Shown: positions 1 to 11,810 of the stretch, piece after piece
Position numbering within the stretch: position 1 is the stretch's first letter
Layout: each line of letters begins with the position of its first letter
From: Kryptolebias marmoratus
Taxonomy: Eukaryota > Chordata > Actinopteri > Cyprinodontiformes > Rivulidae
NCBI RefSeq assembly: GCF_001649575.2
Contig: NC_051451.1
Coordinates: forward strand, 23,791,548-23,855,547
Direction of reading: 5' to 3'
Length of the DNA: 64,000 bases
The notes under the pieces: generated by a model
The model's database searches: none
What the model was told of the DNA's origin: nothing
What the model saw: only the letters and a program-made list of their open reading frames with translations
Position numbers and translations under genes: made by a program

Positions 1-268
1 TCTTAGAGTCCTGTTGATGTTGTACATCTCTAAGCATTCAATGATCCAAGTGTGTGGCATTGAGTCGTAGACTTTCTTGTAATCAATCCATGCTGTGCAC
101 AGGTTGGTGTGTCAGGTTTTGCAGTCTCGGGCGACTGTGTGGTCTACAAGGAGTTGGTGTTTGACTCCTCTGCTATTTATGCCAATGCCCTTCTGTGCTG
201 TGCTCATGTATTTTTCCATGTGCCTACTTATTTTGGCTGCTATGCTATGATGCCTGACATGAGCTTCC

Positions 269-270
<2 letters not shown>
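1..270 (-). mobile_element. Non-LTR retrotransposon reverse transcriptase fragment (R4/Rex6-like), broken
   Basis: On the minus strand this reads as part of a LINE reverse transcriptase. Recognisable blocks in order are KLMSGIIA, AKISRHMEKYMSTAQKGIG, RGVKHQLLVDHTVARDCK and TAWIDYKKVYDSMPHTWI. The last has the form of reverse transcriptase motif A (first catalytic Asp in WIDYKK). Two lesions are visible: a TGA stop at 112-114, probably a CGA-to-TGA change, and a tandem TGCTA duplication at 238-247 that shifts the frame between KLMSGIIA and AKIS. The element runs off the left edge and its upstream side stops at the (TA)n tract at 275. From memory, these blocks resemble the fish R4/Rex6-type LINEs that carry a restriction-like endonuclease. 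The LINE call is firm; the clade is less sure. It is not functional. Confidence 0.8.
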
Positions 271-274
<4 letters not shown>

Positions 275-324
<50 letters not shown>

Positions 325-371
325 TGTGTATGAATGTGTATATATATATGTATATGAACATATGAACATAT
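275..371. repeat. (TA)n microsatellite with degenerate TGAATGTGTA/TATG flank
   Basis: A pure TA dinucleotide run covers 275-321. It is followed by two tandem TGAATGTGTA units, a short TATA run and two GAACATAT units up to about 371. It directly borders the truncated LINE fragment. Confidence 0.95.
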
Positions 372-3300
372 GTTCCACTCTCCTAATTATACATTAAGAA
401 CGTAGTTTGCCTCTTTTGCCACGTGTTATAAACATGTACTGTATTTAATATCAAAAACAAGGTTTGATGATGCTGTATGTAATTAGTTGAGCATCTGAAA
501 ATGTTTTTTTAATTACTCAGTAATGCACAACCATGATAAGAACTAATAAATGAGCGCCAGAGAGTCCTGTTTGCAGACACAGCATTCTGATACATTGTGT
601 TCGGACTTCACTGTAATATAAATGGGACAGTGTTATTGTGCTGCGGGTTAAATCGCAGGAGCCAACTCTCTCTCTTTTCCATTTTTCTTCAAAAAATTTG
701 TCAACCAAACAGTTGTCGGCTCCTCTATTTTAGTAAAAATGTAAATCATAGCAATAGCAAAATGCTACGACAGCACTTATAGCTTTCATTTTGTTTTCTT
801 TTTTTTGTTGTTGGCTCCAGTTGGCTTTCCAGTAAATTGCCCAGTGACCCCAATATCCCACCCCTGCAAAACACAAAAGTACAGATGCACTGCCGTCTTG
901 TTCCCAAACTGCACTGACAGGACGATAAGATATAAACAAGTTAGTGCTGCACACAGGAGACAATTTATTATTGCTCTTCTGCAGTTATCCACATCTGGAG
1001 GTCAGAATCAGTGGAACAACGTTGATCTTTGCAAAAGTAGAGTTGTGAGGCTGAAAATGTTCCCACTGAGATCAGCTGATGTTTGAAATAGTGAGAAGGG
1101 CCTTGTTGAAGCTTCCTTCATTTTGAACGCAAATGTTTCACTGTGAACATAAGATTATTACAAAGCAACTCTCAGCTGACTTCCTGCATTGGCAGGCATT
1201 CAAACCAAACAACGTCTGCACCCCGCTGTACTGAAGCAAGGCAAACAACCCAGACAACTCAAATCTGCATGTACATATCAGAGGAAAGCACAGCCCTTAC
1301 TGCACTTGCAAGAATGTGTTTTGTGTGTGTGTCCTCCAGATGTGACTTTTAACGCAGTCAAACTGGGACAGGAAGGTTGTGTCCTTGAGCTAAAAACAAA
1401 AGTACAACATGCTTTCTGGGCTCTCAGCAAGAACAGCTAGGTAAAGACCACATGAGGAGAAAGTGGTAACGGATCAATAGTAATTCTTAATTTAAATTTG
1501 GTGCAGTCATATTGATCTCCAAAAGATTAAAGTATAGAAAGCAACTTACTGTATTTTTTTGTCTGATAATTTGTCTTTTGAGAGATGAGCTTCAAAACAT
1601 GGACAGGATCACTGACAGACAAAGCAAGACATCTCAATCACAGCTCTCTCTTCAAACTGTTCTCCAAAAATGCACTATGAGTAAAAAGGTATATGAGCCT
1701 GAAAAATTTTATGAAAGATGCTGGTTGATGTGAATTTGGAAGAAAAAAAAATCAATATTGCAGACACTGAGGAGGGTTTGACGCATGAAAACTTTCTATT
1801 TTGAGGTGCTACCAACCAGGAATAGATTGATTTATGCATGCATGTATGTGTTTATGTTATAGTAGTTTTTGATGTACAACTTTAAAAGAAAAAATAGATT
1901 CAGAAAAATATATATTTTCTGATTCTGCCCTCCTCCTACTCAAATGGTCAAGTTTCCTGCTGTTGCTTCTTCTTTTGGAGGATTGACTTTATTGTAGCAG
2001 CTTTTAGCCTGAGAGTAGCATATATAAAAATACCTTGTGTGTGAAAATGTTTGATTCTATAACAACAGTAAAGCATGAATGTTAAAAAGACTCCAAGGCA
2101 CTCTCTTCTTAAAACAATAAATTAAAACAACTTTCGTTTTCATAGCATATACATTTTGTAAAGTAAAACTCCAACATTCTTCGACACTTTCCTTGGGTAG
2201 ACAAACAGATTTTAATGAACCTCAAGTGGTTTAAAAGAAAAAGTCAACCAATAGGAGGGCTCCACCTGTATTAAAATCCTCCCAAACATTCATGTATGCC
2301 CATGTACTGCATTTTTGTGTGTGTGTGTGTTTGTGTTAGACTACTAACCAAGCCATCCGTTATTTGCCCACAGGTTCAAATGAAATCTGATACCTTGTTT
2401 CCTGTGGTTTTTATTTTCCCAAGGCAAGGTCATAATTTATTATTTATCTTGTAAAGGAAGCGTATTTGTGCGGTTGTTGCCTTTTGTAACTGACTCATCA
2501 CTGTCTTAAAACATGAAGACAGGGCAATTTTCTTTCCTTGCTTTAATAAGCTCTGCTTCTCTCTATTCTCTCTTTAAAATAAGCAGCTCAGACCACACAG
2601 ATACTGTCAACATTGCACTGAGTCATCATAATTATAACAAGGTCTGCTACGTTCATGAGAGAATCTTCATCTGACTGCCGTCGTCGTTGCCCCATTCGCT
2701 TGCACAATATGGACACAAACGCAAAAAAAGTTAATTGGGCATGGACTCTGACTCGCTGCAATATGGTGTTGTATCATGAAATGAAGACATGCAAGTTTTG
2801 GATTTCCAGCCAAGATACAGTATCTGCATTTTACTAAACATCCAATAGAAAATGAGAGCAAATAAAACAAGATTTGAAGAAATTCTGGTAACCCTGAGAA
2901 ACAATAAAACCTGCGACTGCAAATCAGTGGTAAAAAACATTTACTACTGTTTTGTTAGAATTATTTAATTGCAAACTAGAGTTTTTAGACTTTCCAAGCA
3001 CTTTGTGAATTATATCTTTGTGTATTTATATATACTTTTTGTATGTTCTCTTCCTTTTCTTTCCTTTTCACTAATATTATTTGAACTATGAATTTTACTA
3101 AACGTTCTTGCCAATATTTCAGCTTTTTCTTCATCATTCTTTATTAAATCTTTATATATACTTTTTGTATTATATGCCATTAACACAGCTTACAATGTAT
3201 ATTTTTTTCTATTTAATCACTTTTGCTTTTATGCTTTTATGAAGGGTCCTAAAATCTGACCTTTGATGCAGGCTTGAAGTTAACTAAGAAAAATAAAATT

Positions 3301-4137
3301 TTATAAAAACTAAGCGTTGGCCTTATTTGCGCTTCATGACCTGATTTAAATATATAAAAATATTCAACACTCATCAGACCTCTTATGTAAAGCTACAGTT
3401 GTTAACTCTGAGTGTTAACAAAGAAAAGTCATCAAGCCTCTTTACTCAAAATAAAAAAGAATATTCACTTTTTTTTTGCTCACAAGATATTCTCCATGTA
3501 TTATCCAACAATGCATGATCATTACCAGTTGTGAGGACAAGGAGAGCAAAACCATAAATGTTAGGAAAATTAAAGAGGGATAAAGACCTATTCTCAAGTG
3601 ACATATATTCAGTGTGTTCACAATATCAGCCTTTTAATTGTTTGCTGATGCACATATTTACTCTAAAGTACCGACAGAACTGATGCAAAGTAAAACTGCT
3701 CATAACATTGATCCAAGGGTATTAAATATTGATTTCAACATCATGATGCATCCCAGAAGCAGAAAATAAATTTCATTTGAACGAACAATTTTAATTCTGA
3801 GAACAAAGATCGCACCCGCTAGCACAAATCAATCAGCTGTCCCTTATCTTCATCACCATCCTTATCAGTGCCACAACAAAGATAATGATCTGCTCCGTCT
3901 CACAGGCATAGGCGATGTGGCTTGTACTAATGAGATCCTTCCTCTGAGGCCATGATTAGAAATTGGCTGACAAAGAAAAAGTATATGAGCTCTATTCAGA
4001 TAAGACAACAGATATGCAGCATGACGCTGTTTGGATCATGACCTGGGTTAGTCTTCCTCTTCATTGAACTTTGAGATGTCATAGAAAATAGGATTTATTT
4101 TAAAATTCTGTCAGCTGCAAAACACATTGTTTATGTT
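372..4137. other. Unassigned non-coding DNA, no gene recognised
   Basis: No known transposon or complete gene was recognised. Frames of 60-93 codons at 805-1086 and 1189-1440 overlap open frames on other strands and match nothing known. One exon-like piece, 1340-1440, is bounded by a pyrimidine/GT-rich CAG acceptor and an AG|GTAAAG donor; it is discussed as a finding. A short (TG)n run lies at 2316-2330. The 3780-4060 stretch is of higher complexity, with ACAAAG (SOX-like), CTTATC (GATA-like) and homeodomain-type ATTA motifs, and is a reasonable candidate regulatory element. That is inference only. Confidence 0.5.
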
Positions 4138-4138
4138 G

Positions 4139-4224
<86 letters not shown>

Positions 4225-4227
4225 AAT

Positions 4228-4251
<24 letters not shown>
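4138..4251. repeat. (CTAT)n microsatellite followed by (AAT)n/(ATA)n
   Basis: An uninterrupted CTAT tetranucleotide run covers about 4141-4225. It passes directly into imperfect AATATAAT/AATAAT repeats up to 4251. Confidence 0.97.
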
Positions 4252-4259
<8 letters not shown>

Positions 4260-6086
4260 TACAGAAAAGTCAACAAAAAATAATTAGTACCTAATGTGTT
4301 CCACTTCTTCTGGCTTTTATGATAAGTTAAAAAAAAGAACAGGATAAAGTGTCTTTAAATGTCACCTTTGCAGTTGTTACAGCTGCAGCAGCAGGGGGTA
4401 AAATTGCCCCCCTCTGGCATTTCTAGGGGGAATGTAGGCGCTGCTAATGTTAATGCAGTACCTCACATTCAGTTCTATTGTCAGACATTTGCTGCAATTA
4501 CTTTCATTCTCTCTCCTTCCCTTTCAAACGGGAGAAATATATATACAAAAAAGGCAATAAATTTTGTCTGATATTTGTGCCAGTGGAGGACATATATATG
4601 CTAGTATTATGTATTTCAATTCTAGAAGCTCTCACAGCTTTTAGATACTAAAAATATGTAAAAAAAAAAATAGATAAATAAAAATTAACAAAAGTAAAAG
4701 AAGAAAAACGGATAAATGAGGTGTTCTTTAAAATACTTGAGAGTAGATAATGTTTGCATGCAGCAAATATTTGATGCATTTATGTGGCCCAAATGCTCAA
4801 GCGGCAGATTTTCTAAAAACTGTGAACATATTTAAAATAAGAATTTTAAAAACTGCTTGATTTTCATGCCCTTACAGGTCAACTCAAGCAAATGTCTCAA
4901 CAAAGAGAGAAAGAAGGGGAGAAAAATGCCATCCTTATATTTCTGCTGCAGTTTTTCATTGAACTCGGTCTCAGAGGACGAGTGCTAAGAAAAACATCAT
5001 TATGTGGCGAGAAATGTACAGGTAATAAACCCAAATGGCACTGAGAGGTGCAGTTGTCAGCCATGATAAATGGCACCTATGCATCCTGAATGTGTTTCGT
5101 GACCTTGCCATGTTGACTCTTTTCTTCTGTGGGTGGGCTCTCAACTGCTGGGTTTGGCCTGGAGCGCCAACCCGTTAACCTCTCCACCACCGTCACATGC
5201 TGACAGAAAGAAGAGCCCTGAGATCACCAGGAAATCGGGAAGCTTCACTTGTTTTCAGTGTAGTAGAAACATGCGCTTGGGTTGTCCAGGTTCTTTGACC
5301 AGGTAAAATGCTGAATAGGCATTTAGCAACATAAAAAGACTAGCTTTATAATTTGCTTGATTCTGGGGCACTTCACAGTTACCTGTCAATCATTTTCACT
5401 TGTCACATCTGTAAAGGGGATTTACAAATGCAAAAACAGCAGTTAAATCTAAATTTAAACATGCAAATGTTGCCAGTTTGAAACAATTAAATATAACTAC
5501 CAGAGCCATGCAAAAAGTAGGTGTATTTTTTGTCAGCTCCAAATGAAATTACAAACTTATTTTTTAGTTATTTATAGTATCAGGGTGACATACTATGAAT
5601 GGAACAACAAATAATTTATAGTCTTAAGATAATAACGTTAGAAAACAAACAAAAAAAAGAATATCTGCATCTATTCTATTCACCTCTACACTTTTGGACA
5701 AATACCGGTGCTCCACAGAGCTCCAGTATTTCTTGACACAATTGTTATTTCTCTGAAATATCATAAATTGCATCACAGTTAAAATCTCTGTGAATAATTT
5801 AAATTGTAACACATCTGTGTTCAGTTTGATTGTCATGTGCCTTTGGTTGCTAATGTTTGCACCTTATGTCAGTTTTCTTTTTTATCCATTTTAAAATCAT
5901 CTAAATAAGTTTGTAAATGGTCACACTGTGACATGGTTTTTTTCTCTTGATTCAATGTGCAAATCAAACTAAACTCATCCAGCAGTAATCTGGAGAAGCA
6001 GATACTCTCAGTGAACTCATATTACTTAAACATTCAAGCTACAAGCAATTAAAAAAAGACCTAAAAATCATTTGGATACCTTACAG
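4252..6086. other. Unassigned non-coding DNA, no gene recognised
   Basis: No coding region was recognised. A small element at 4393-4430 has three complementary runs (AGGGGG, CCCCCCT, AGGGGG) that could form alternative hairpins. The 4870-5290 stretch is richer in G+C and of high complexity, and contains a small hairpin at 5150-5173 (GGGTTTGGC against GCCAACCC). It shows none of the repeat families found elsewhere and is a candidate conserved non-coding block. The remainder is A+T-rich with poly(A) and poly(T) runs. Confidence 0.5.
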
Positions 6087-6140
6087 CAGTGGTTCTCTAA
6101 CTTTTTGGCTTCTGACCCAAAGGCTTGTGACCCCATCTAA
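6087..6140 (+). mobile_element. hAT-like DNA transposon terminal fragment
   Basis: The segment begins CAGTGGTTCTCTAACTTTTT and continues with TTCTGACCCAAAGGCTTGTGACCCC. This matches the common hAT terminal inverted repeat pattern CAGTGGTTCTCAAACTTTTT followed by a GACCC-rich sequence. Only this end is recognisable; no partner end or transposase was seen. Assignment rests on remembered consensus form. Confidence 0.45.
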
Positions 6141-6569
6141 TTCTGGTATAATTAATAACTTTGCTAATAGTTCTGTTACACAAGAGCATAATGACGACAC
6201 AAAGAGTCCACAATACCACTGTATCAATGTATGACTGCTGTTTCTATTCTTAGTAACAACTATGATGAAAACATGTTATAAGCAAGTGTTTTCTCTTAGG
6301 AACACCACTTGTTTCATGACCTGCAGTGCAGTCAAGACAATTTAGAGTAATTTGGACATGGAAGAGACAACCATTATATCCAGCAGTGTATACCTTTGTG
6401 CTTTGTTTCACCTTATTTATATGAATACATTTTTGCCTGGATGTCAGAATTTGCATAGTATTAAGAGATTATGACACAAAGAAAAAAACTGGTAATGGAC
6501 ACACACACCCACTAAGAGAATCAGATTTCAAGTTGATGTACTGAAGACTTGCATCACTTTTGTTTGGAA

Positions 6570-6572
<3 letters not shown>

Positions 6573-6606
<34 letters not shown>

Positions 6607-6637
6607 NATACATTTTATATTATCTGTTATTATACAT

Positions 6638-6721
<84 letters not shown>
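6573..6721. repeat. Two long (AT)n tracts with one undetermined base
   Basis: AT dinucleotide runs occupy 6573-6606 and 6639-6721, separated by about 32 bases. The only ambiguous base of the window (N) is at 6607, at the edge of the first tract. Length and sequence are likely uncertain here, because such tracts are prone to slippage and assembly error. The reading frames that cross it (Tyr-Ile repeats) are artefacts of the repeat. Confidence 0.97.
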
Positions 6722-6724
<3 letters not shown>

Positions 6725-9700
6725 AGTTACACACTGCTGTAGATCAATATTATGAAAAGCCACTGTTGAGGTTAAAGGTTTGTGCACCTACTCAGAGAAC
6801 TGATCACATACTGTCTAAGTCACGATGCACAGCTGATTGATTTGTGCAGAATGATGGAGATAAATGATTGAGAATCATCATCTTTTTTCACATATTCAAC
6901 CAACTCTTTTTTTTTATTGCAATGTTTGACAAATGTTCACCCGAGACAGCTGGTACCAACTGATTTGCCACAGTAGCAGCAGGATTGGCACTTTTTCTTC
7001 ACCAGTTGAGCCTTGCAATGTCCCACATTTTCAGCACTCACTCCACTTTAGTGCAGTTTGTTTTCAGCTGGTCTGACATATATAAACCAGGGACACAAAT
7101 TTAGCACCTCAGAGCAGAGAACACTGCTCATTTTCTCATGGTTTTAAAATCTAGTCTATTATGATGTCTGATTGTTTTGATATTTCAACACTGGGCACTT
7201 AAAAATATATGGTTGTGTAATGTAAAAAATGCTGCTGTAACAAGACTAATGTAGTTTTTTCAAAAACTAAAATAGATTAAATGCTTCAAAGTGAGTAATC
7301 AAAGAAGTAAATTAGCATTTTCAGATGTTATGACATCATTCAGTAGGCAGGTGTTAGGAATTGTGTACTAAGAGTCATAACTGCAAACTCAAGAGTTACG
7401 TAATCACACATCGTTTATGTGTTATTGCAATATTTTTGTAAAAAGAACACAGTCCTAAAGCAGCCATTACGGATTATTAGAAATTGTGTTGTGTTTAGGC
7501 AGCTTAACTAAATGGGTGTTTACAGACTCTCTGAGCAGTCTGAGGGAGCACACTGTTTTCACACTGGCTGCCTGTAAGACGAATGCCCCACTATAATTGT
7601 GTAAGGCTAAACTCTTTTTCCATATGAACTCAGATTAATTTTCATTTGATCCAGAACATCAACATTAAATTGCATTTTCATGTGCAGGCGTAATTATATT
7701 TACTTTAAACTGGTCAGCGAGAGTTCCCTCTGCGAAGGAATGTTGATTTGTATCAGACTAGCATGGGGTTCCTAAACAAATAATGGAATGAAATGGAAAC
7801 TGATGTATTCTAATGCACTGGTGTGAAATAGAATCCACAAGACAAGTCTCCAGTTTGGTGAGAGGGCATGAAAACGGAAAAAATGAATGATTATAGGGGA
7901 GGTGAATTACATTAGTGTGGCGAATTAAAGGGACGTCTGGTATATCCAGCTGAGATGGAAGCTAAGAGTCTGTGTGTGAATGGGAAATGGCATGAGATGA
8001 ATTCAAGAAGACAGAGACATTGTGTGTGAGTGAAAAATGCAGGGGGAGAGAGGATGAGAGGAAAGGATAAGCATGTTGCCAAAAATACTTCCCCGCCCTG
8101 TGAGTTTTTCATCTATTGTTTAGAAGACACACCGAAATAAAGCTGTGTGCTTGTTATTGTTTCACTATCACCTACAGTCTTACAGCAATCACAGTATTTC
8201 CCAGGAGGAAGCCCTTCTGAGGAGAAGGCTTGAGTGAGCTGCTGGCTACAGTGAAAGGACAAAAGTGAACAATCGAATCAATGAGAGCAAATTAAGTAAA
8301 ACAGCTCTTAAATGATACCATTAAGGATGTCTGAGGGAAGGAAAACATTAGAAACGATTTGGATTTGTAATCTGCAGCTCTAAAACTGTTGGCCCTGTGG
8401 AAGTTTGACCAGTAATAAGCAGTTTGCCGTGTTCTTTCTGAGAATATAAATTATGATGCATTTCCACTCTAAAACAATGCAAGTTCTGGCAGCAGTATTG
8501 ATTAAAAAAAGGGAACAAAACAATGAAAACAATACAGGTTAAAAACAAGGTTTTGTGAATATTTTATCAGTTGCAAAACATATTCTGCTGGTTTGTTAGG
8601 CCCTTCAGGATACAAACAATGCATTTGCTAATAAATGCTGAAAGTAAACTCTTTATTTGTAGTGTACACACTACCCAGTGTTTTAAATTTTCAATTTTTA
8701 CTACTTCTTAAATAAAAGATTCCTCGGCCCAAGAGTGTTCCACAAATGGATCTTAACATTTAAAGATTCTTTCCTGCTGACATCCAGAAATGCTCCTTCC
8801 TGACATCCTGGAGGCAGAACATACATTAAGCATGATCTGCTCAGAAAACACCCCGACTTACAGATTGTAGTTGTGTTGCCTTGAAGATACTCTGTGAGTT
8901 ACATGAGCAGGACAGGACAGCACTTGTTGTCACTCTGAAGATTAGCCAGAAACACAGTTAAAAGTCCATCAAAGCGAAGCGTTTTCAGTCTTCAAGTATT
9001 TTTCAAGAAAACATTTTCTTTTACAGAGTTGCTGTTTGCATACACACACAGAGGCAAAAACATTATTGTCCCACCTTTTCCTTGAGCCATTTTGTGATAA
9101 AACTTGTTTTAGCAGCATACACATTAGCATATGGCTAATAAAAAATTGCATTTAGCTATAAAAGTCTAAACTTTATGGAGATTGCAAATTGTACTTCTGT
9201 TTAATTGTAAAAGTTCCATTCAGTAAATGAGTGATACTACACACCTGATATTTATCTTGATCTTAAAAAACTCAAAAATGATGTTAGTGTGATGCAACAC
9301 ACTAAAATATGGGTCCCAGTGCTCTAAAATCTCAATCAACTATTTAATGTGGAATAAATATTTCAGAAAGATGTAAAAATTTACATCTTTAGATTTATCT
9401 CTGTCTTTCTTTATGTTTTGTGCATAAAAGAAGTGCAATTGTTAATCGGTTCACGTTTTCTTCAGTTCTGCTCAGCCAGTTACGAAAAAGAAATGTGATC
9501 CAATAACTGAAAATGCGATTTAATGAACCTTTTCTGTGCTCAGTCCAGAAGTCTTGGATGTAGATTACTGTAATGAATAAGAAACTAGAGCTCACTTCAA
9601 GAGGATGTCACCAAAACACAGATGATGCCCTGAAAGCTGGTAAAGTAAGTTTAATTCATCTCGGCCTATTACAGCACGGACAAGCTTTCGTGATCAAGGC

Positions 9701-10435
9701 AATGACCCGTTTTCCAAACAGCTTCGCCGCATGTGGTTTGAACACACTGTGGGGGAGAAAACGTATTGGACTTGATTTATTGAGCGCTGAGGAAATTTCT
9801 GCAATGAGCTCTGCAGTAATAACATGCAATCTACAATTTGATCTGTCTCTGCATGACATGGGTTCTTGCTCATTTTTACTTTTCCCACTAAACATTAATT
9901 TCCCATTGAGTACATTCACCCTAAAAATATGCATGGAGTCATGACTAATCTTCCTGAATTAGAATGACACCTATTTTACACAGAAAATTGGAGAATTTGT
10001 CGAAAGAATAAGGACGTAAAATGAATGTTATGGCTAAACCAAAAGCCTTATCAGGGTGAAATTCCTCATTTTGCACTTGCTGTCACCCTTCTTTTATTTT
10101 AAATGAGCATTGTTAGACATTGTTAGAGCATATTTTTTGTTTTTTTTATGCAAAAGATATCAAGGTCTGTGTGATCTTCTGTTTCACCAGTCTGTAATCT
10201 TTGCTGTCTCCATTTTCCTAAACGTGTTTCAACTCAGCTCTGGATGAAGTTACTCAGCAGTAATTCTAGTCTTTGTTTCAGGCATAATTCTTTCTTTTAT
10301 TTCCTTCCTCGCTACTTTATTTGGAAAAACGTCTCTCCAACTGCCCTTTTCTTTGGCATATTTTTCACCTATGTTCAGATCCATGTTCTTTGCAGAAATG
10401 ATAGGGGCTTAAGTATGATCATTTACTATGATCAT
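6722..10435. other. Unassigned non-coding DNA, no gene recognised
   Basis: No transposon or gene was identified. Two high-complexity stretches stand out as candidate conserved non-coding elements: about 7500-7800 and about 9590-9960. The second holds a 123-codon open frame on the plus strand (9573-9944) and a 92-codon frame on the minus strand, which is typical of non-coding DNA with few stops. Its start region contains a GTAAGT donor-like site at about 9646. No protein family was recognised in either frame. Confidence 0.5.
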
Positions 10436-10515
10436 GACCTTTATTTGACCAGGAAATAAGACTCCTGAAGTTTAAAGCCTCTTTACAAAAGTGCCCTAGC
10501 CATGAAAGGCACAGA
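10436..10515 (+). repeat. Short dispersed fish repeat fragment (TTTATTTGACCAGGAA type)
   Basis: The motif TTTATTTGACCAGGAAATAA followed by CCTCTTTACAAAAGTGCCCT and a CATGAAAGGCA segment resembles a short repeat seen repeatedly in fish genomes. Its class was not determined and no ends could be defined. Confidence 0.35.
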
Positions 10516-10649
10516 AAAGTACTTTTCAGTCATTTTTTAATGGATTTTGAGCTCTTTCTCATATCCCCAGTTTTTAAACTGCTGAATGAGTGTGAAAACA
10601 TGGACTGAAACTCAATATTAGATAGAAAGAAAAGAATATCTTTATCATC

Positions 10650-11199
10650 TGCCTCGGAAAGCAAAAGGGAGATGTCTGTGTGTTTATTTGGCTGTAGAGT
10701 TAGCAAAATATCTCATCAATCACTGGACCGATTTCTATCAAACTAGCAGAAATTATTAATTAGATCAACATCTACAACTGATTAACTATTGGTCTGAATC
10801 TGATTTAAAATGGCCGTTGCAGCTAAGCAACTTTGATGAACATAATAATAGCTATACCGTGATCAATCAATGTTACAGATACTGAGGTCGGATTTGGTGT
10901 GGTAGTAGCTGAGAGTCAGTCAAAACACGTACTCTGAGCGCGAACGGATCACATAAGCTGTTCTTTCCCTTTCACTGATGGAGTCAACTCTGTCTGTCTG
11001 GTAGCAAAATATCTCACAACCCAGTGGACAGATTTTATTAAAACATTTATTGGATGAATATCTACAGCTGATTAACTTTTGGAGTCAATCAAATTTAAGA
11101 TGGCCACCAAGGCCAACTGACCTTGGAAAACCGAAAAAATGGCTTTAACTTCCTAGGTTTAACAGATGTTGAGCTAAAGTTTGGTGTGTGAGTAGGCTG
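10650..11199 (+). repeat. Family A dispersed repeat, left part (split by insertion)
   Basis: Family A is a local name for a repeat found about a dozen times in this window. Diagnostic motifs, in order, are GTTAGCAAAATATCTCA, CTACAACTGATTAACTTTTG, AGATGGCC, AGCTAAAATTTGGTGTGGTA and GTAGTAGCTGAGAGTCA. This copy carries the motif series twice: GTTAGCAAAATATC starts near 10699 and its second equivalent near 11000, a period of about 300 bp. It is interrupted at about 11200 and resumes at about 11627. It has no coding capacity. I do not recognise its formal class. Confidence 0.8.
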
Positions 11200-11605
11200 T
11201 TGTTGTGAATTTAGTTTATTTTGTCATAATATGTTCATTGTGGGTTTTTTTTAATACTTCCTTGTTCATTTTGAGATTCCTTGTGCTTTGTTAGTTTCGT
11301 TTCCCAGTGTCTCCCTGTGTCATCAGCCATTTTTCCTCAGTCATTTCTGCCCTCAGTTAACTACCTTCTTCCCATGTTCATTAGTCTCAGCTGTCTCCAC
11401 TTGTAATCACTCCTCCGAGCTTACTTAAACTCCTGGTTCTCCTCAATCTGTCATATTGTTAGTTACCTGCCTGTTTCTGCATACTCTTTGTTGTTTTGTC
11501 TCATTTTTGTTACTGTCCTGTCAGCTGTTTATTTTGGTTATTAAAGCCCAAATTTATTCTTTAGGCCTTGTAATCTAGTTGGCACTTTTGGGACCATACA
11601 AAACC
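11200..11605 (+). mobile_element. Unclassified LTR-like or non-autonomous element nested in family A
   Basis: This block interrupts a family A copy: motifs to the left stop at the GTAGTAGCTGAG-type region and resume to the right at the TTGGCTTAAAACCTT junction. It is C/T-rich in the middle, with CAGCTGTCTCCACTTGTAAT and TTACTTAAACTCCTGGTTCT. Near its right end is TTTGGTTATTAAAGCCCAAA (ATTAAA polyadenylation-like signal), and it closes with a TTTTGGGACC-type end. That layout is known from abundant fish repeats that look like solo LTRs or LTR-derived elements. The class is unresolved and exact boundaries and a target duplication could not be fixed. Confidence 0.5.
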
Positions 11606-11626
11606 ACTTTCTGCCAAACGCACACA

Positions 11627-11810
11627 AACCTTGGCTTAAAACCTTTGTAGTAACTAACGCTAACCCTGTTTGTCTGTTAGCAAAAAAGCTCATGAACCAC
11701 TGGACTGATTTTAATAATGCACATGTACAACTGATTGGTTTTTGGAGTCAACTCAATCCAAGATGGCCACCTCAACACAAATTTGTCTATAACTTACTCA
11801 AATAAGTGGC
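11627..11810 (+). repeat. Family A dispersed repeat, right part of the split copy
   Basis: It resumes at the inter-unit junction (TTGGCTTAAAACC, then GTTTGTCTGTTAGCAAAAAA). It continues through CATGAACCACTGGACTGATT, a shortened CTACAACTGATT-like segment and CCAAGATGGCCACC, then fades at about 11810. Orientation matches the piece at 10650-11199, which supports one ancestral element split by insertion. Confidence 0.75.

Noticed and set aside
109..333. Frame ending in Tyr-Ile repeats
   Set aside because: It is antisense to the LINE fragment and runs into the (TA)n microsatellite. The repeats at 6549-6755 are the same kind of artefact.
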